Assembly: GCA_963777735.1 (NCBI GenBank)
Contig: CAVZRQ010000001.1
Span: 186,001-250,000 of the forward strand
Origin: ZC4RG30 sp963777735
GTDB lineage: Bacteria; Pseudomonadota; Gammaproteobacteria; Steroidobacterales; Steroidobacteraceae
Length of the DNA: 64,000 bases
Direction of reading: 5' to 3'
Shown here: in pieces, positions 52,397-61,489 of the stretch
Position numbering within the stretch: position 1 is the first letter of the stretch
Layout of the letters: each line of letters opens with the position of its first letter
Notes under the pieces: model-generated
Seen by the model: only the letters and a program-made list of their open reading frames with translations
Told to the model about the DNA's origin: nothing
The model's database searches: none
Made by a program: the position numbers and the translations under genes

Positions 52397-53850
52397 GCAC
52401 ACCGGCAACCACCGGCATGAACCGGCGCATCAACGACGGCATGCGCCGTATCCACCGGGTGCACTTTGTGGGCATCGGCGGCAGCGGCATGGGTGGCATC
52501 GCCGAGGTGCTGTTGAACCTGGGCTACCAGGTGCAGGGCTCGGACATCAAGGCCAATGGCGTCACGCAGCGCCTGGCGCAGCTGGGTGCGCGCGTGCTGC
52601 TGGGTCACGATGCCGACAATATTGCAGGCGCCGATGTGGTGGTGGTGTCGACGGCCATCAATCGCGACAACCCGGAAGTCTCCGCGGCGCTGGAAGCACG
52701 CATTCCGGTGGTGCCGCGCGCCGAGATGCTGGGCGAACTGATGCGCTTCCGCTACGCCATTGCGGTGGCCGGGACGCATGGCAAGACCACCACGACCAGC
52801 CTCGTGGCCAGTGTGCTGGCCGAGGGTGGCGAAGATCCCACGTTCGTCATTGGTGGCCGGCTCAAGAGCGCCGGCACCAATGCGCGTCTTGGCGCAGGCC
52901 GGTATCTGGTGGCCGAGGCCGATGAAAGCGATGCCTCGTTCCTGCATCTGCAGCCGATGATCGCCATCGTCACCAACATCGACAATGATCACCTGGCCAC
53001 ACATGGCGGCGATTTCCAGAAGCTGCGTCAGAGCTTCCTCGAGTTCCTGCACAACCTGCCGTTCTACGGGCTTGCGGTGCTGTGCGCGGATGATCCGGAG
53101 CTCGCCACCTTGCTGCCGCTGGTGGGCCGCCCGATCACCACCTACGGCATGGGCGAGAACGCCGACGTGCGCGCGGTCGACATCGAGCGCCAGGCGGGGC
53201 GCACGCGTTTCCGTGTGGTGCGCAGAGGTCGTGTGGATGATCTCGAAGTCACCGTCAACCTTCCTGGACTGCACAATGTGCTGAATTCCCTGGCGGCCAT
53301 CGCGGTTGCCACGGATCTCGCCGTACCCGACGAAGCCATCCAGCGTGGCCTCTCCGGCTTCCAGGGCATCGATCGTCGCCTGCAGGTGGTCGGAGAGCTG
53401 CGGCTGCCGGAAGGGGATGTCGTGGTGGTGGACGATTACGGCCATCATCCTACCGAGATCAACGCCACGCTCGATGCTCTGCGCCAGGCCTATCCGGGGC
53501 GTCGCATCGTGCTGGTGTTCCAGCCGCATCGCTTCTCGCGCACCCGCGATCTGATGGATGATTTCGCGCGCGTGCTGTCGCAGGCCGATACGCTGTTCGT
53601 GACCGAAGTGTATGCCGCTGGTGAGGCGCATATAGAAGGCGCGGATGGACGCGCCATCTGTCGTGCGGTGCGTGGCCGCGGCAAGGTGGAGCCGGTTTTC
53701 GTGCCGACGGTCGAGGAGATCGCCTCCGCGCTGAACGGCCTCGTGCGCGCCGGTGATGTCATCGCCATGATGGGTGCCGGCAGCATCAGCGGGGCCGCGC
53801 ATGATCTGGCGCCGCAGCTCGAAGCGCTGCGCGTGGGCGGTGTGGCATGA
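52393..53850 (+). CDS. murC: UDP-MurNAc:L-alanine ligase
   Basis: MurC adds L-alanine to UDP-MurNAc. The 485-residue product has HFVGIGGSGMGGIAEVL near the start, GSDIKANGVT, the ATP loop AGTHGKTTTTSL, EADESDASFLHL, TNIDNDHL, DDYGHHPTEI and FQPHRFSRT. The ATG at 52393 overlaps the murG stop. Two further ATGs (MNRR at residue 9 and MRRI at 17) could also serve. Confidence 0.97.
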   Translation: MSTPATTGMNRRINDGMRRIHRVHFVGIGGSGMGGIAEVLLNLGYQVQGSDIKANGVTQRLAQLGARVLLGHDADNIAGADVVVVSTAINRDNPEVSAALEARIPVVPRAEMLGELMRFRYAIAVAGTHGKTTTTSLVASVLAEGGEDPTFVIGGRLKSAGTNARLGAGRYLVAEADESDASFLHLQPMIAIVTNIDNDHLATHGGDFQKLRQSFLEFLHNLPFYGLAVLCADDPELATLLPLVGRPITTYGMGENADVRAVDIERQAGRTRFRVVRRGRVDDLEVTVNLPGLHNVLNSLAAIAVATDLAVPDEAIQRGLSGFQGIDRRLQVVGELRLPEGDVVVVDDYGHHPTEINATLDALRQAYPGRRIVLVFQPHRFSRTRDLMDDFARVLSQADTLFVTEVYAAGEAHIEGADGRAICRAVRGRGKVEPVFVPTVEEIASALNGLVRAGDVIAMMGAGSISGAAHDLAPQLEALRVGGVA

Positions 53851-54737
53851 GCTTTACGCTACCGCCGGAGTTCGCGCCCAGAGTTCGCTTCGGCGAATTG
53901 CTCTCGCGCCACACTTCCTGGCATGTCGGTGGTCCGGCCGACATCTTCTTCCTGCCGCGCGATCGCCAGGATCTGGTGGCCTTCCTGAAGGTTCTGCCTC
54001 CTGCTGTTCCGCTGCTGTGGCTTGGCCTCGGCAGCAACCTGCTGGTGCGCGATGGCGGCGTACGCGGTGTGGTCGTGTCGACACGGGATGCGCTGACCGC
54101 CCTCGAACGCCGCGGCGAGCGTGGTGTCTATGCGGAAGCCGGCGTGCCGTGCGCGAAGCTGGCGCGGCAATGTGCGCGCTGGGATCTCGGTCCCGCTGAA
54201 TTCTTCACGGGCATTCCGGGCACTGTCGGGGGTGCATTGGCGATGAATGCCGGCGCCTTCGGTGGCGAGACCTGGAAGCAGGTGTGCAGTGTCGAGACCA
54301 TCAATCGTCACGGCGAGGTGCGCGTGCGTGAGGCGCGCGACTACGTGGTGAGCTACCGGCACGTGGAAGCGCCCGCCAATGACGAGTGGTTCCTCGCCGC
54401 CCAGTTCGAGTTCGAGTCCGGTTCTTCGGAACAGGACACGCGCGCGCTGCTCGAGCGCCGCAAGCAAACCCAGCCGATCGGCGAGTGGAGCTGTGGTTCG
54501 GTGTTCACCAATCCACCCGGCGATCACGCCGCGCGGCTCATTGAGGCAGCTGGCCTCAAGGGGCTGCGCATTGGCGGCGCCGTGGTCTCGACCAAACACG
54601 CCAATTTCATCCTGAACGAGGGCTCGGCCACGGCGCGGGATATCGAAACACTGATTGAACAGGTGCAGCGGGAAGTGGCGCAGCGGCATGGCCGGCTGCT
54701 GACTCCCGAGTGCCGCATTGTCGGAGAGGCTGCCTGA
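53847..54737 (+). CDS. murB: UDP-N-acetylenolpyruvoylglucosamine reductase
   Basis: MurB is the FAD enzyme that reduces the MurA product to UDP-MurNAc. The 296-residue product is of the shorter type II length: HTSWHVGGPADIFF, LGLGSNLLVRDGG, GIPGTVGGALAMNAGAFGG, and the catalytic-serine segment WSCGSVFTNP. It overlaps murC by four bases. All four Mur ligases, MurA, MurB, MraY and MurG are in the window. Confidence 0.96.
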   Translation: MSFTLPPEFAPRVRFGELLSRHTSWHVGGPADIFFLPRDRQDLVAFLKVLPPAVPLLWLGLGSNLLVRDGGVRGVVVSTRDALTALERRGERGVYAEAGVPCAKLARQCARWDLGPAEFFTGIPGTVGGALAMNAGAFGGETWKQVCSVETINRHGEVRVREARDYVVSYRHVEAPANDEWFLAAQFEFESGSSEQDTRALLERRKQTQPIGEWSCGSVFTNPPGDHAARLIEAAGLKGLRIGGAVVSTKHANFILNEGSATARDIETLIEQVQREVAQRHGRLLTPECRIVGEAA

Positions 54738-55717
54738 TGAAGCTCACCTATGATCGCGCCCGCATGCGGCGCATTACCGAAGCCGGCGAGTTCGGCAAGG
54801 TTGCCGTGCTGTACGGCGGCGCATCCACCGAGCGCGAAATCTCGCTGGTGTCGGGCGCGGCAGTGCTGGCTGCCCTGCAGCGTCGCGGCATCGATGCCAC
54901 GGGTTTCGATCCGCGCGATGAGTCGCTGTTCGATCTGACCCGGCGCGGATTTGATCGCGCCTGCATCGTGCTGCACGGTCCCGGTGGCGAAGACGGCAGC
55001 GTGCAGGGTGCGCTGGAAGTACTGGGCATTCCCTACACCGGTAGCGGCGTGCTGGGCTCCGCGCTTGGCATGGACAAACTGCGTACCAAGCGGCTGGCGG
55101 CGGCCCTGGGTGTGATGACTGCGGATTCGGTGGTGCTGCGCACGGTGGGTGACTGTGCGCAGGCGCTGGAACGCCTCGGGTTGCCGTTGATCGTGAAGCC
55201 GGCCACGCAGGGTTCCAGTGTCGGCATGTCGAAGGTCACGACAGCAGCGGAACTTGAGCCGGCGTATCGCGCTGCCGCGGCGGTGGACGATGTGGTGTTC
55301 GCCGAGAAATGGATCACCGGTGCCGAATACACCGTGGCGGTGCTGCATCGGCGCGTGCTGCCGGCCATCCGCATCGAAGCCGCCAACGCCTTCTACGACT
55401 ACGAAGCCAAGTACAAGCGCAACGACACCAAGTATCACTGCCCCGCAGGGCTTTCGGCGCAGGCCGAAGCGCACATGGCGAGTCTGGCGCTGGCCGCCTT
55501 CGACGCCATTGGCGCGGAAGGCTGGGGCCGCGTGGATTTCATGGCCGACCACACCGGTCGGCCGCTGCTGCTCGAGATCAACACCGTGCCCGGCATGACC
55601 GATCACAGCCTGGTGCCGATGGCGGCGCGTGCAGCGGGCATCGATTTCGATGAACTGTGCTGGCAGGTGCTGGAAACCAGCTTCGTGCGCCAACCCAGAG
55701 GGAGTGACGGCAAGTAA
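54737..55717 (+). CDS. ddlB: D-alanine-D-alanine ligase
   Basis: Ddl makes the D-Ala-D-Ala dipeptide used by MurF. The 326-residue ATP-grasp product has VLYGGASTEREISLVSG, HGPGGEDGSVQGALEVLGIPYTGSG, KPATQGSSVGMSKV, FAEKWITGAEYTV, and the metal-binding EINTVPGMTDHSLVP. The Lys and Tyr type motif is that of normal D-Ala-D-Ala (not D-Lac) ligases. The ATG at 54737 shares a base with the murB stop; the frame opens at 54710. Confidence 0.95.
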   Translation: MKLTYDRARMRRITEAGEFGKVAVLYGGASTEREISLVSGAAVLAALQRRGIDATGFDPRDESLFDLTRRGFDRACIVLHGPGGEDGSVQGALEVLGIPYTGSGVLGSALGMDKLRTKRLAAALGVMTADSVVLRTVGDCAQALERLGLPLIVKPATQGSSVGMSKVTTAAELEPAYRAAAAVDDVVFAEKWITGAEYTVAVLHRRVLPAIRIEAANAFYDYEAKYKRNDTKYHCPAGLSAQAEAHMASLALAAFDAIGAEGWGRVDFMADHTGRPLLLEINTVPGMTDHSLVPMAARAAGIDFDELCWQVLETSFVRQPRGSDGK

Positions 55718-56499
55718 TGTTCTGGCGCCGCAACACCCGCAGTCGCAATCGCCGCAAGGAATCCGCCGGCTGGGCCATGCGCCTGCCTGCGATCCAGTGG
55801 CGGCGCTGGGCGCCGGCGGGTGCCGTGTTGCTGGCGCTGTCCGTGGTGGTGTTCGGCATCCGTTTTGCGCTCGATCAGCCGGTGGAGCGCGTGGATATCT
55901 CCGGTCGCTTCCAGCGCGTTCAACCACTGGACGTCGAGAAGGCCGTGCGTGCTGCGGTGGACCAGAACGGCATGGTGGGCGTGGATCTGCAGGCAGTGAG
56001 CTATGCCGTGCGGCAGATCCCCTGGGTCGATCGCGCCAGCGTCGCGCGCAGCTGGCCTCGCGGTCTGCAGATCCAGGTCATCGAACAGACTCCGGTCGCG
56101 CGCTGGGGCGAATCCGGACTCCTCAACATTCGTGGCGAAGTGTTCGTCCAGGATTCGCGCCACATTCCTGCCGAGTTGCCAGCGCTGGTCGGGCCCCCGG
56201 GATTCGAAGCCATGATGACCGAGCGCTATCTCGCCGCGCAGCCAAGGCTGGAGGCAGCGGGTATGCGCCTCGCGCAGCTGCGGATGGACGATCGCGGCGC
56301 ATGGGAGGTGGTGCTCGACAACGGCGTGAAACTGCGGCTGGGCCGCATGCTGATGGATGAGCGCTTTGACCGTTTCATCGTGGCGGCCGCGCGAATCGTG
56401 GCAACCCGGGCGACCGAGATCGCCTATGTCGACATGCGGTATGCCAATGGCTTCGCCATCGGTTGGCGAAGTGGTGCAGGTGAGGTGAAACGTGGCTAA
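55717..56499 (+). CDS. ftsQ: Cell division protein FtsQ
   Basis: FtsQ is a bitopic hub of the divisome that recruits FtsL/FtsB. The 260-residue product has an Arg-rich cytoplasmic tail, one membrane helix (GAVLLALSVVVFGIRFAL), a POTRA domain (VERVDISGRFQRVQPLDVEKAV) and the FtsQ beta domain (IPWVDRASVARSWPRGLQIQVIEQTPVARWG). The ATG overlaps the ddlB TAA (TAATG); it overlaps ftsA by eight bases. Confidence 0.95.
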   Translation: MFWRRNTRSRNRRKESAGWAMRLPAIQWRRWAPAGAVLLALSVVVFGIRFALDQPVERVDISGRFQRVQPLDVEKAVRAAVDQNGMVGVDLQAVSYAVRQIPWVDRASVARSWPRGLQIQVIEQTPVARWGESGLLNIRGEVFVQDSRHIPAELPALVGPPGFEAMMTERYLAAQPRLEAAGMRLAQLRMDDRGAWEVVLDNGVKLRLGRMLMDERFDRFIVAAARIVATRATEIAYVDMRYANGFAIGWRSGAGEVKRG

Positions 56500-57730
56500 G
56501 CGCAATGACAGGTCCTTGATCGTGGGCCTGGATATCGGCACCTCCAAGGTGGTCGCGCTGGTGGGCGAGATCGGACTGGATGGGGCTATCGAAGTCGTTG
56601 GGCTCGGCTCCCACCCCTCGCGCGGCCTCAAGAAGGGCGTGGTGGTGAACATCGAATCCACCGTGCAATCCATCCAGCGTGCAGTGGAAGAGGCCGAGCT
56701 CATGGCCGGCTGCGAGATCCACTCGGTGTTCGCCGGCATTGCCGGCAGTCATGTGCGCAGCCTGAACTCGCACGGCGTGGTTGCGATCCGCGACCGTGAG
56801 GTCAGCGAAATCGACGTCACGCATGTGATCGACGCTGCCAAGGCCGTGGCCATTCCCGCCGACCAGCGCATCCTGCATGTGCTGCCGCAGGAATACATCA
56901 TCGATGGCCAGGAAGGCATCCGCGACCCCATCGGCATGTCCGGCGTGCGGCTGGAAGCCAAGGTGCATATCGTCACCGGCGCCGACAGCGCCGCGCAGAA
57001 CATCATCAAGTGCGTGCAGCGTTGTGGTCTCACCGTCGAAGACGTGGTGCTGGAGCAGCTGGCCTCGAGCCATGCCTGCCTGACCGAAGACGAAAAAGAA
57101 CTGGGCGTGTGCCTCGTGGATATCGGCGGTGGCACCACGGACCTCGCCGTGTTCTCGCAGGGCGCGATCCGCCACACGGCAGTGATTCCCATCGCCGGCG
57201 ACCAGGTGACCAATGACATCGCCGTGTCGATGCGCACCCCCACGCACTATGCCGAAGACATCAAGGTGCGCTACGCCTGCGCGCTGTCGCAGCTGGCCAA
57301 TTCCGACGAGAGCATCGAAGTGCCCAGTGTCGGGGATCGTCCGGCCCGGCGACTGGCCCGCCAGACACTGGCCGAAGTGGTCGAGCCGCGCTACGAGGAG
57401 TTGTTCGGCCTGATCCGCGACGAACTGCGCCGCAGTGGTTTCGAGGAAGTCATCGCCGCGGGCATCGTGCTGACGGGCGGCAGCGCACGCATGGAAGGCG
57501 CGATTGATCTCGCCGAAGAGATATTCCACATGCCGGTGCGGCTCGGATTGCCGCAGCAGCAGGTCAAGGGGCTCGCCGAAGTGGTGCAGAACCCCATCTA
57601 TTCAACCGCCGTGGGGCTTCTGCTCCATGCCCGGGAGAACACGCAGGGCACAGCGCGGGGGCGTGCCCTGTCCAACAACGTGCAAGGGATCTTCGATCGC
57701 ATGCAGTCTTGGTTCAAAGGCAATTTCTGA
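56492..57730 (+). CDS. ftsA: Cell division protein FtsA
   Basis: FtsA is the actin-like membrane tether of FtsZ. The 412-residue product has the phosphate-1 loop VGLDIGTSKVVALVGE, the 1C domain (VVNIESTVQSIQRAV), VDIGGGTTDLAVFSQG, GIVLTGGSARMEG, and a C-terminal amphipathic helix with basic residues (FDRMQSWFKGNF) for membrane binding. It starts at a GTG overlapping ftsQ. ftsZ follows after 48 bases. Confidence 0.97.
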   Translation: MAKRNDRSLIVGLDIGTSKVVALVGEIGLDGAIEVVGLGSHPSRGLKKGVVVNIESTVQSIQRAVEEAELMAGCEIHSVFAGIAGSHVRSLNSHGVVAIRDREVSEIDVTHVIDAAKAVAIPADQRILHVLPQEYIIDGQEGIRDPIGMSGVRLEAKVHIVTGADSAAQNIIKCVQRCGLTVEDVVLEQLASSHACLTEDEKELGVCLVDIGGGTTDLAVFSQGAIRHTAVIPIAGDQVTNDIAVSMRTPTHYAEDIKVRYACALSQLANSDESIEVPSVGDRPARRLARQTLAEVVEPRYEELFGLIRDELRRSGFEEVIAAGIVLTGGSARMEGAIDLAEEIFHMPVRLGLPQQQVKGLAEVVQNPIYSTAVGLLLHARENTQGTARGRALSNNVQGIFDRMQSWFKGNF

Positions 57731-57778
57731 TTTTCCGTTTTTCCTGATTTCCGTTTTATTAGTGAGGAGCTGACAGCC

Positions 57779-59002
57779 ATGTTTGAAGTAATGGACGCAT
57801 ACAGCCAGAACGCTGTAATCAAGGTCATCGGCGTGGGTGGTGGCGGCGGCAACGCCGTGACCCACATGGTGGCATCCGGGATCGAGGGCGTGGAGTTCAT
57901 GTGCATCAACACCGATGCGCAGGCGCTCAAGCACTCGAAGGTCAAGACCTCGCTGCAGATCGGCAGCGACATCACCAAGGGTCTCGGCGCTGGCGCCAAC
58001 CCTGACGTCGGCCGCGCGGCCGCACTGGAAGATCGCGAGCGTCTGATTGCGATGATCGACGGCACCGACATGCTGTTCATCACCGCCGGCATGGGCGGTG
58101 GCACCGGCACCGGTGCAGCGCCGATCGTCGCGCAGCTGGCCAAGGAGCTGGGCATCCTGACGGTGGCCGTGGTGACGCGGCCTTTCGACATGGAAGGCGG
58201 CAAGCGCTCGCGTGCAGCCGAGAACGGCATCGCCGAACTCTCGAAGTACGTCGATTCGCTGATCACCATCCCGAACCAGAAGCTGCTGACGGTGCTGGGT
58301 GCTTCCACCACGCTGCTCGACGCCTTCAAGTCGGCCAATCAGGTGCTGCAGGGCGCCGTGCAGGGCATTGCCGAACTGATCACCCGCCCGGGCCTGATCA
58401 ACGTCGACTTTGCCGACGTGCGCACCGTGATGTCGGAAACCGGCATGGCGATGATGGGCAGCGGCAGCGGGCGCGGTGAAGGCCGTGCGCGCATTGCAGC
58501 CGAAGCTGCCGTGTCGTCGCCGCTGCTCGAGCACGTGGACCTCGCCGATGCACACGGCATCCTGGTCAACGTGACGGCCGGCATGGACATGTCGATCGGT
58601 GAATTCCAGGAAGTGGGCCAGATCGTCAAGGAGTTCGCTTCGGACGACGCCACCGTCGTGGTTGGCACCGTCATCGATCCGGACATGCAGGACGAGCTGC
58701 GCGTGACGGTGGTGGCCACTGGCCTCAACCGCATTGCCCAGCAGGGCGGCCGTGGCCGTGATCGCGAAGGTTTTGCCTATCGCGAGCCGGTGCGTGAGCA
58801 GGCGAATCCGCGTGATGCCGGCATGCGTGCCGTGCGTCGCCCGACGCCCACCCTGGCGCCGGTTGCCACCGACTATGCCAACCTCGACAAGCCCGCCGTG
58901 CAGCGTTTTGCCCGCGCGGTAGGCGATGGCATGGGTCACCCTGCACAGGTGGATGAGGAACTGCTGGATATCCCGGCATTCCTGCGCCGCCAGGCAGACT
59001 GA
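57779..59002 (+). CDS. ftsZ: Cell division GTPase FtsZ
   Basis: FtsZ polymerises into the Z ring. The 407-residue product has KVIGVGGGGGNAVTHM at the start, FMCINTDAQAL, the tubulin signature GGGTGTGAAP, the synergy loop NVDFADVRTVM, a variable linker rich in Arg and Pro, and the C-terminal partner-binding peptide LDIPAFLRRQ. A GAGGAG ribosome site precedes the ATG. Proteins binding the tail (FtsA, ZapA, ZapE) are encoded elsewhere in the window. Confidence 0.98.
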   Translation: MFEVMDAYSQNAVIKVIGVGGGGGNAVTHMVASGIEGVEFMCINTDAQALKHSKVKTSLQIGSDITKGLGAGANPDVGRAAALEDRERLIAMIDGTDMLFITAGMGGGTGTGAAPIVAQLAKELGILTVAVVTRPFDMEGGKRSRAAENGIAELSKYVDSLITIPNQKLLTVLGASTTLLDAFKSANQVLQGAVQGIAELITRPGLINVDFADVRTVMSETGMAMMGSGSGRGEGRARIAAEAAVSSPLLEHVDLADAHGILVNVTAGMDMSIGEFQEVGQIVKEFASDDATVVVGTVIDPDMQDELRVTVVATGLNRIAQQGGRGRDREGFAYREPVREQANPRDAGMRAVRRPTPTLAPVATDYANLDKPAVQRFARAVGDGMGHPAQVDEELLDIPAFLRRQAD

Positions 59003-59075
59003 AGACCGCGATGCTGGTTGCGGCGACAATGCTGTCGTCGACCGCAGCCAGCTGATTGCCGCGCATGGCATTGTG

Positions 59076-59106
59076 CTACGGTAGCCGTCCTCACCGGCTA
59101 CCGTAG
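59076..59106 (+). repeat. Perfect 12-bp inverted repeat between ftsZ and lpxC
   Basis: CTACGGTAGCCG (59076-59087) and CGGCTACCGTAG (59095-59106) form a perfect 12-bp stem with a seven-base loop, 20 bases before the lpxC ATG. No T tract follows, so it is not a standard terminator. It might be an RNA structure near the lpxC ribosome site, a protein-binding palindrome, or a transcript-stability element. Confidence 0.6.
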
Positions 59107-59125
59107 TCACGCTGCCGTCTCCACG

Positions 59126-60070
59126 ATGTTCGGTCAACGCACTCTCAAGAACAGCATCAGCGCCTCGGGCGTGGGCCTGCACAGCGGCTCGCAGATCACG
59201 ATGAAGGTGCACCCGGCGCCGCCCGATACCGGCATCATCTTCCGTCGCGCCGATCTCGCGCCTCCTGTCGGCATTGCGGCGCTCGCCACGCAGGTGGGCG
59301 ACACGCGCATGGGCACCGTGCTCCGCCAAGGCGATGTCCGCATTTCCACCATCGAACACCTGATGTCTGCCTTCGCTGGGCTCGGCATCGACAACGCAAC
59401 CGTCGATCTTTCCGCTGCCGAAGTGCCGATCATGGATGGCAGTGCCGGCCCTTTCGTGTTCCTGCTGCAGTCCGCGGGAATCGTGGAACAGAACCAGCCC
59501 AAACGCTTTGCACGGATCCTGCGGCGCGTGGAAGTGCGGGATGGCGACAAATGGGCCCGCTTCGACCCGCATCCCGGGTTCCGCGTGAATTTCGAGATCG
59601 AGTTCGATCACCCGCTGTTCAAACGCAATCTGTCCAGTGCATCGATGGATTTCTCCTCGACGCTGTATCTGAAGGAAGTGGCCCGGGCGCGCACCTTCGG
59701 CTTCATGCGCGACCTCGAGACATTGCGCAAACACAATCTCGCGCTGGGCGGCACACTCGAGAACGCCATCGTGCTGGATGAATCCCGGATGCTGAACGAG
59801 GACGGGTTGCGCTATCAGGACGAGTTCGTCAAACACAAGATCCTCGATGCCATCGGCGATCTGTATCTGCTGGGGCACAGCATCATCGGGGAATTCAGCG
59901 GCTTCAAGTCGGGGCACGGCCTGAACAACAAGCTGCTGCGTGAGCTGCTTTCGCAGCCGGATGCCTGGGAGATCACGGAATTTGCTTCGGCCGGCGAGGC
60001 GCCGATCACCTACGTGGAAACCCGGGATCCCTCTTCGGAAGAAGACGAGCAGGAAGAAGAGGACCTGTAG
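59126..60070 (+). CDS. lpxC: UDP-3-O-acyl-N-acetylglucosamine deacetylase
   Basis: LpxC is the zinc enzyme of the committed step of lipid A synthesis. The 314-residue product has MFGQRTLKNSISASGVGLHSG in two short motifs (RTLKNSI, GVGLHSG), zinc His H78 in ISTIEHLMSA, PIMDGSAGPF, ARTFGFMRD, LNEDGLRYQDEFVKHKILDAIGD, and GHSIIGEF. The tail is unusually acidic (SSEEDEQEEEDL). In E. coli the LpxC C-terminus is the signal for FtsH degradation; whether this acidic end works that way is unknown. Confidence 0.97.
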   Translation: MFGQRTLKNSISASGVGLHSGSQITMKVHPAPPDTGIIFRRADLAPPVGIAALATQVGDTRMGTVLRQGDVRISTIEHLMSAFAGLGIDNATVDLSAAEVPIMDGSAGPFVFLLQSAGIVEQNQPKRFARILRRVEVRDGDKWARFDPHPGFRVNFEIEFDHPLFKRNLSSASMDFSSTLYLKEVARARTFGFMRDLETLRKHNLALGGTLENAIVLDESRMLNEDGLRYQDEFVKHKILDAIGDLYLLGHSIIGEFSGFKSGHGLNNKLLRELLSQPDAWEITEFASAGEAPITYVETRDPSSEEDEQEEEDL

Positions 60071-60073
60071 CGC

Positions 60074-60421
60074 TCACCTGCGATATCCCTCTCGCGGCAT
60101 TACCCGAACCACCTGGCGGCGTCCCGCTGCGAGATCAGCTATTTCGGTCGCAGCCAGTTTCAGCCGGCCCGCCCAAACAGCAGAATCTGTAAAAAGCACC
60201 AGTTCGCCCGGTTTCTCCAACACCTCTATAAGGTGCGGGCGCAATTCCAACGGCAGCAGCATTCGCAGTTTGTCGATAAGCGAAATAGACGCCGCAACCG
60301 TTCCCAGCGAGGGCAGCGAGCCTCCCGCCTTTCGACTGATGCGCTGCAGCAAGGACGCTGCACTCTGAACTGTGCGGTCGTCCCGGCGCGATGGGTTGTT
60401 TCGGGGGGGCTTCTTGGGCAT
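60074..60421 (-). CDS. dciA: DciA-type protein (DUF721)
   Basis: DciA loads the replicative helicase DnaB in bacteria lacking DnaC. The 115-residue product has the DUF721 core: SAASLLQRISRKAGG, LPLELRPHLIEVLEKPGELVLFTDSAVWAGRLKL, ending in a basic tail (MPREGYRR). It is transcribed opposite to lpxC, ending three bases from the lpxC stop. The lpxC-dciA-secA neighbourhood is common in gammaproteobacteria. Confidence 0.87.
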   Translation of the reverse strand: MPKKPPRNNPSRRDDRTVQSAASLLQRISRKAGGSLPSLGTVAASISLIDKLRMLLPLELRPHLIEVLEKPGELVLFTDSAVWAGRLKLAATEIADLAAGRRQVVRVMPREGYRR

Positions 60422-60452
60422 AGTCGACCGGACCTTGGTAGCGCCAGCCTAA

Positions 60453-61334
60453 ATGAACCTGATCTTTTTCTCCCGCCGACAGGGGCAGGCCAGACATCTG
60501 CACCTGACTCATCCGCTCACGCTGGCCCTGGCCGGTGTGCTGGGTGTGGCGTTGCTGGCAGCCACCTTTTCCCTGGGCATGCGCCTGGGCGCGAAAGGCC
60601 TGGATTCCCGCGGCCAGCTCGCCGAAATTGGCGCGCTGCGGCAGCAGGTGCAGGACCGGGTAGACGCCATGTCCATCCGCGTCGGTGAGCTCAACGCCCA
60701 TGTCATCCGGCTCGACGCACTGGGCAAGCGCCTCACCCAGATGGCGAATATCAACAGTCTCGAACTGAATTTTGATGTGCTGCCCGGAGTCGGTGGTCCC
60801 GAGGAAGGCGAAAGCGGGGTCTCCGCCGAGATTCCCGACCTCACCCAAATGCTCAACGACATGCAGCGCAAGCTGGAAAGCCGCGACGCGCAGCTGCTGG
60901 CACTCGAAAACGTGATCCTTTCCCGCAGCCTCAATGAGGCAGTGCGGCCTGAAGGCCGGCCGGTGTTGGACGGCTACATCTCTTCCTACTTCGGCGGTCG
61001 GCAGGATCCGTTCGACGGCAGCGATTCCGTGCATCGGGGCGTGGATTTCGCCGGCGCGATGGGTTCGCAGGTGATGTCGGTGGCCGCCGGTGTGGTCACG
61101 CGTTCCGAACCAGCCAGTGGCTATGGCAATCTCGTCGAGATCAACCATGGCAACGGCTACGTCACGCGTTATGGCCATAACCAGCGATTGCTGGTCAAGG
61201 CGGGCGACACCGTCAGCCGCGGCACTCCCATCGCACTGATGGGCTCCACCGGCCGTTCCACCGGGCCGCATGTGCATTTCGAAGTGCTGCGCAACGGCCA
61301 GCATCTGAATCCGTTGACCTTCATCGACCCCTGA
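60453..61334 (+). CDS. M23 family metallopeptidase (LytM domain)
   Basis: The 293-residue product is a membrane-anchored periplasmic protein: one helix (LALAGVLGVALLAATFSLGMRL), a coiled coil (residues 50-150), and a C-terminal LytM domain. Zinc ligands appear intact: HRGVDFAG (H and D) and HVHFEV (H-x-H), so it may cut peptidoglycan cross-bridges itself, unlike the inactive EnvC/NlpD activators. Location between dciA and secA is usual in relatives. The substrate bond is inferred. Confidence 0.9.
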   Translation: MNLIFFSRRQGQARHLHLTHPLTLALAGVLGVALLAATFSLGMRLGAKGLDSRGQLAEIGALRQQVQDRVDAMSIRVGELNAHVIRLDALGKRLTQMANINSLELNFDVLPGVGGPEEGESGVSAEIPDLTQMLNDMQRKLESRDAQLLALENVILSRSLNEAVRPEGRPVLDGYISSYFGGRQDPFDGSDSVHRGVDFAGAMGSQVMSVAAGVVTRSEPASGYGNLVEINHGNGYVTRYGHNQRLLVKAGDTVSRGTPIALMGSTGRSTGPHVHFEVLRNGQHLNPLTFIDP

Positions 61335-61489
61335 AATCGGGGCTCTCCGGGTCTTCCCGGCACGCTGGCAAGCCAGCCGTGGTCCAACTATCGTAAAATG
61401 GCGTGTTTGATTTGCCGGGGGGCTTGAAACAGCATCCTGTCGCCGCAAGTCTGTTCCGGTTCTCGCTCACCTCGAGGTTCAAGGGTCCT

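Noticed and set aside
57602..59917. 771-codon open frame antisense to ftsZ and lpxC
   Set aside because: It has no recognisable domains, a His/Arg/Gly-rich composition typical of the antisense frame of GC-rich genes, and lies fully opposite two certain genes.
61335..61489. Possible secM-like arrest peptide before secA
   Set aside because: The 155-base gap holds no ORF with a signal peptide and an arrest-like C-terminus; only a small hairpin (GCTGGCAAGCCAGC) is seen.
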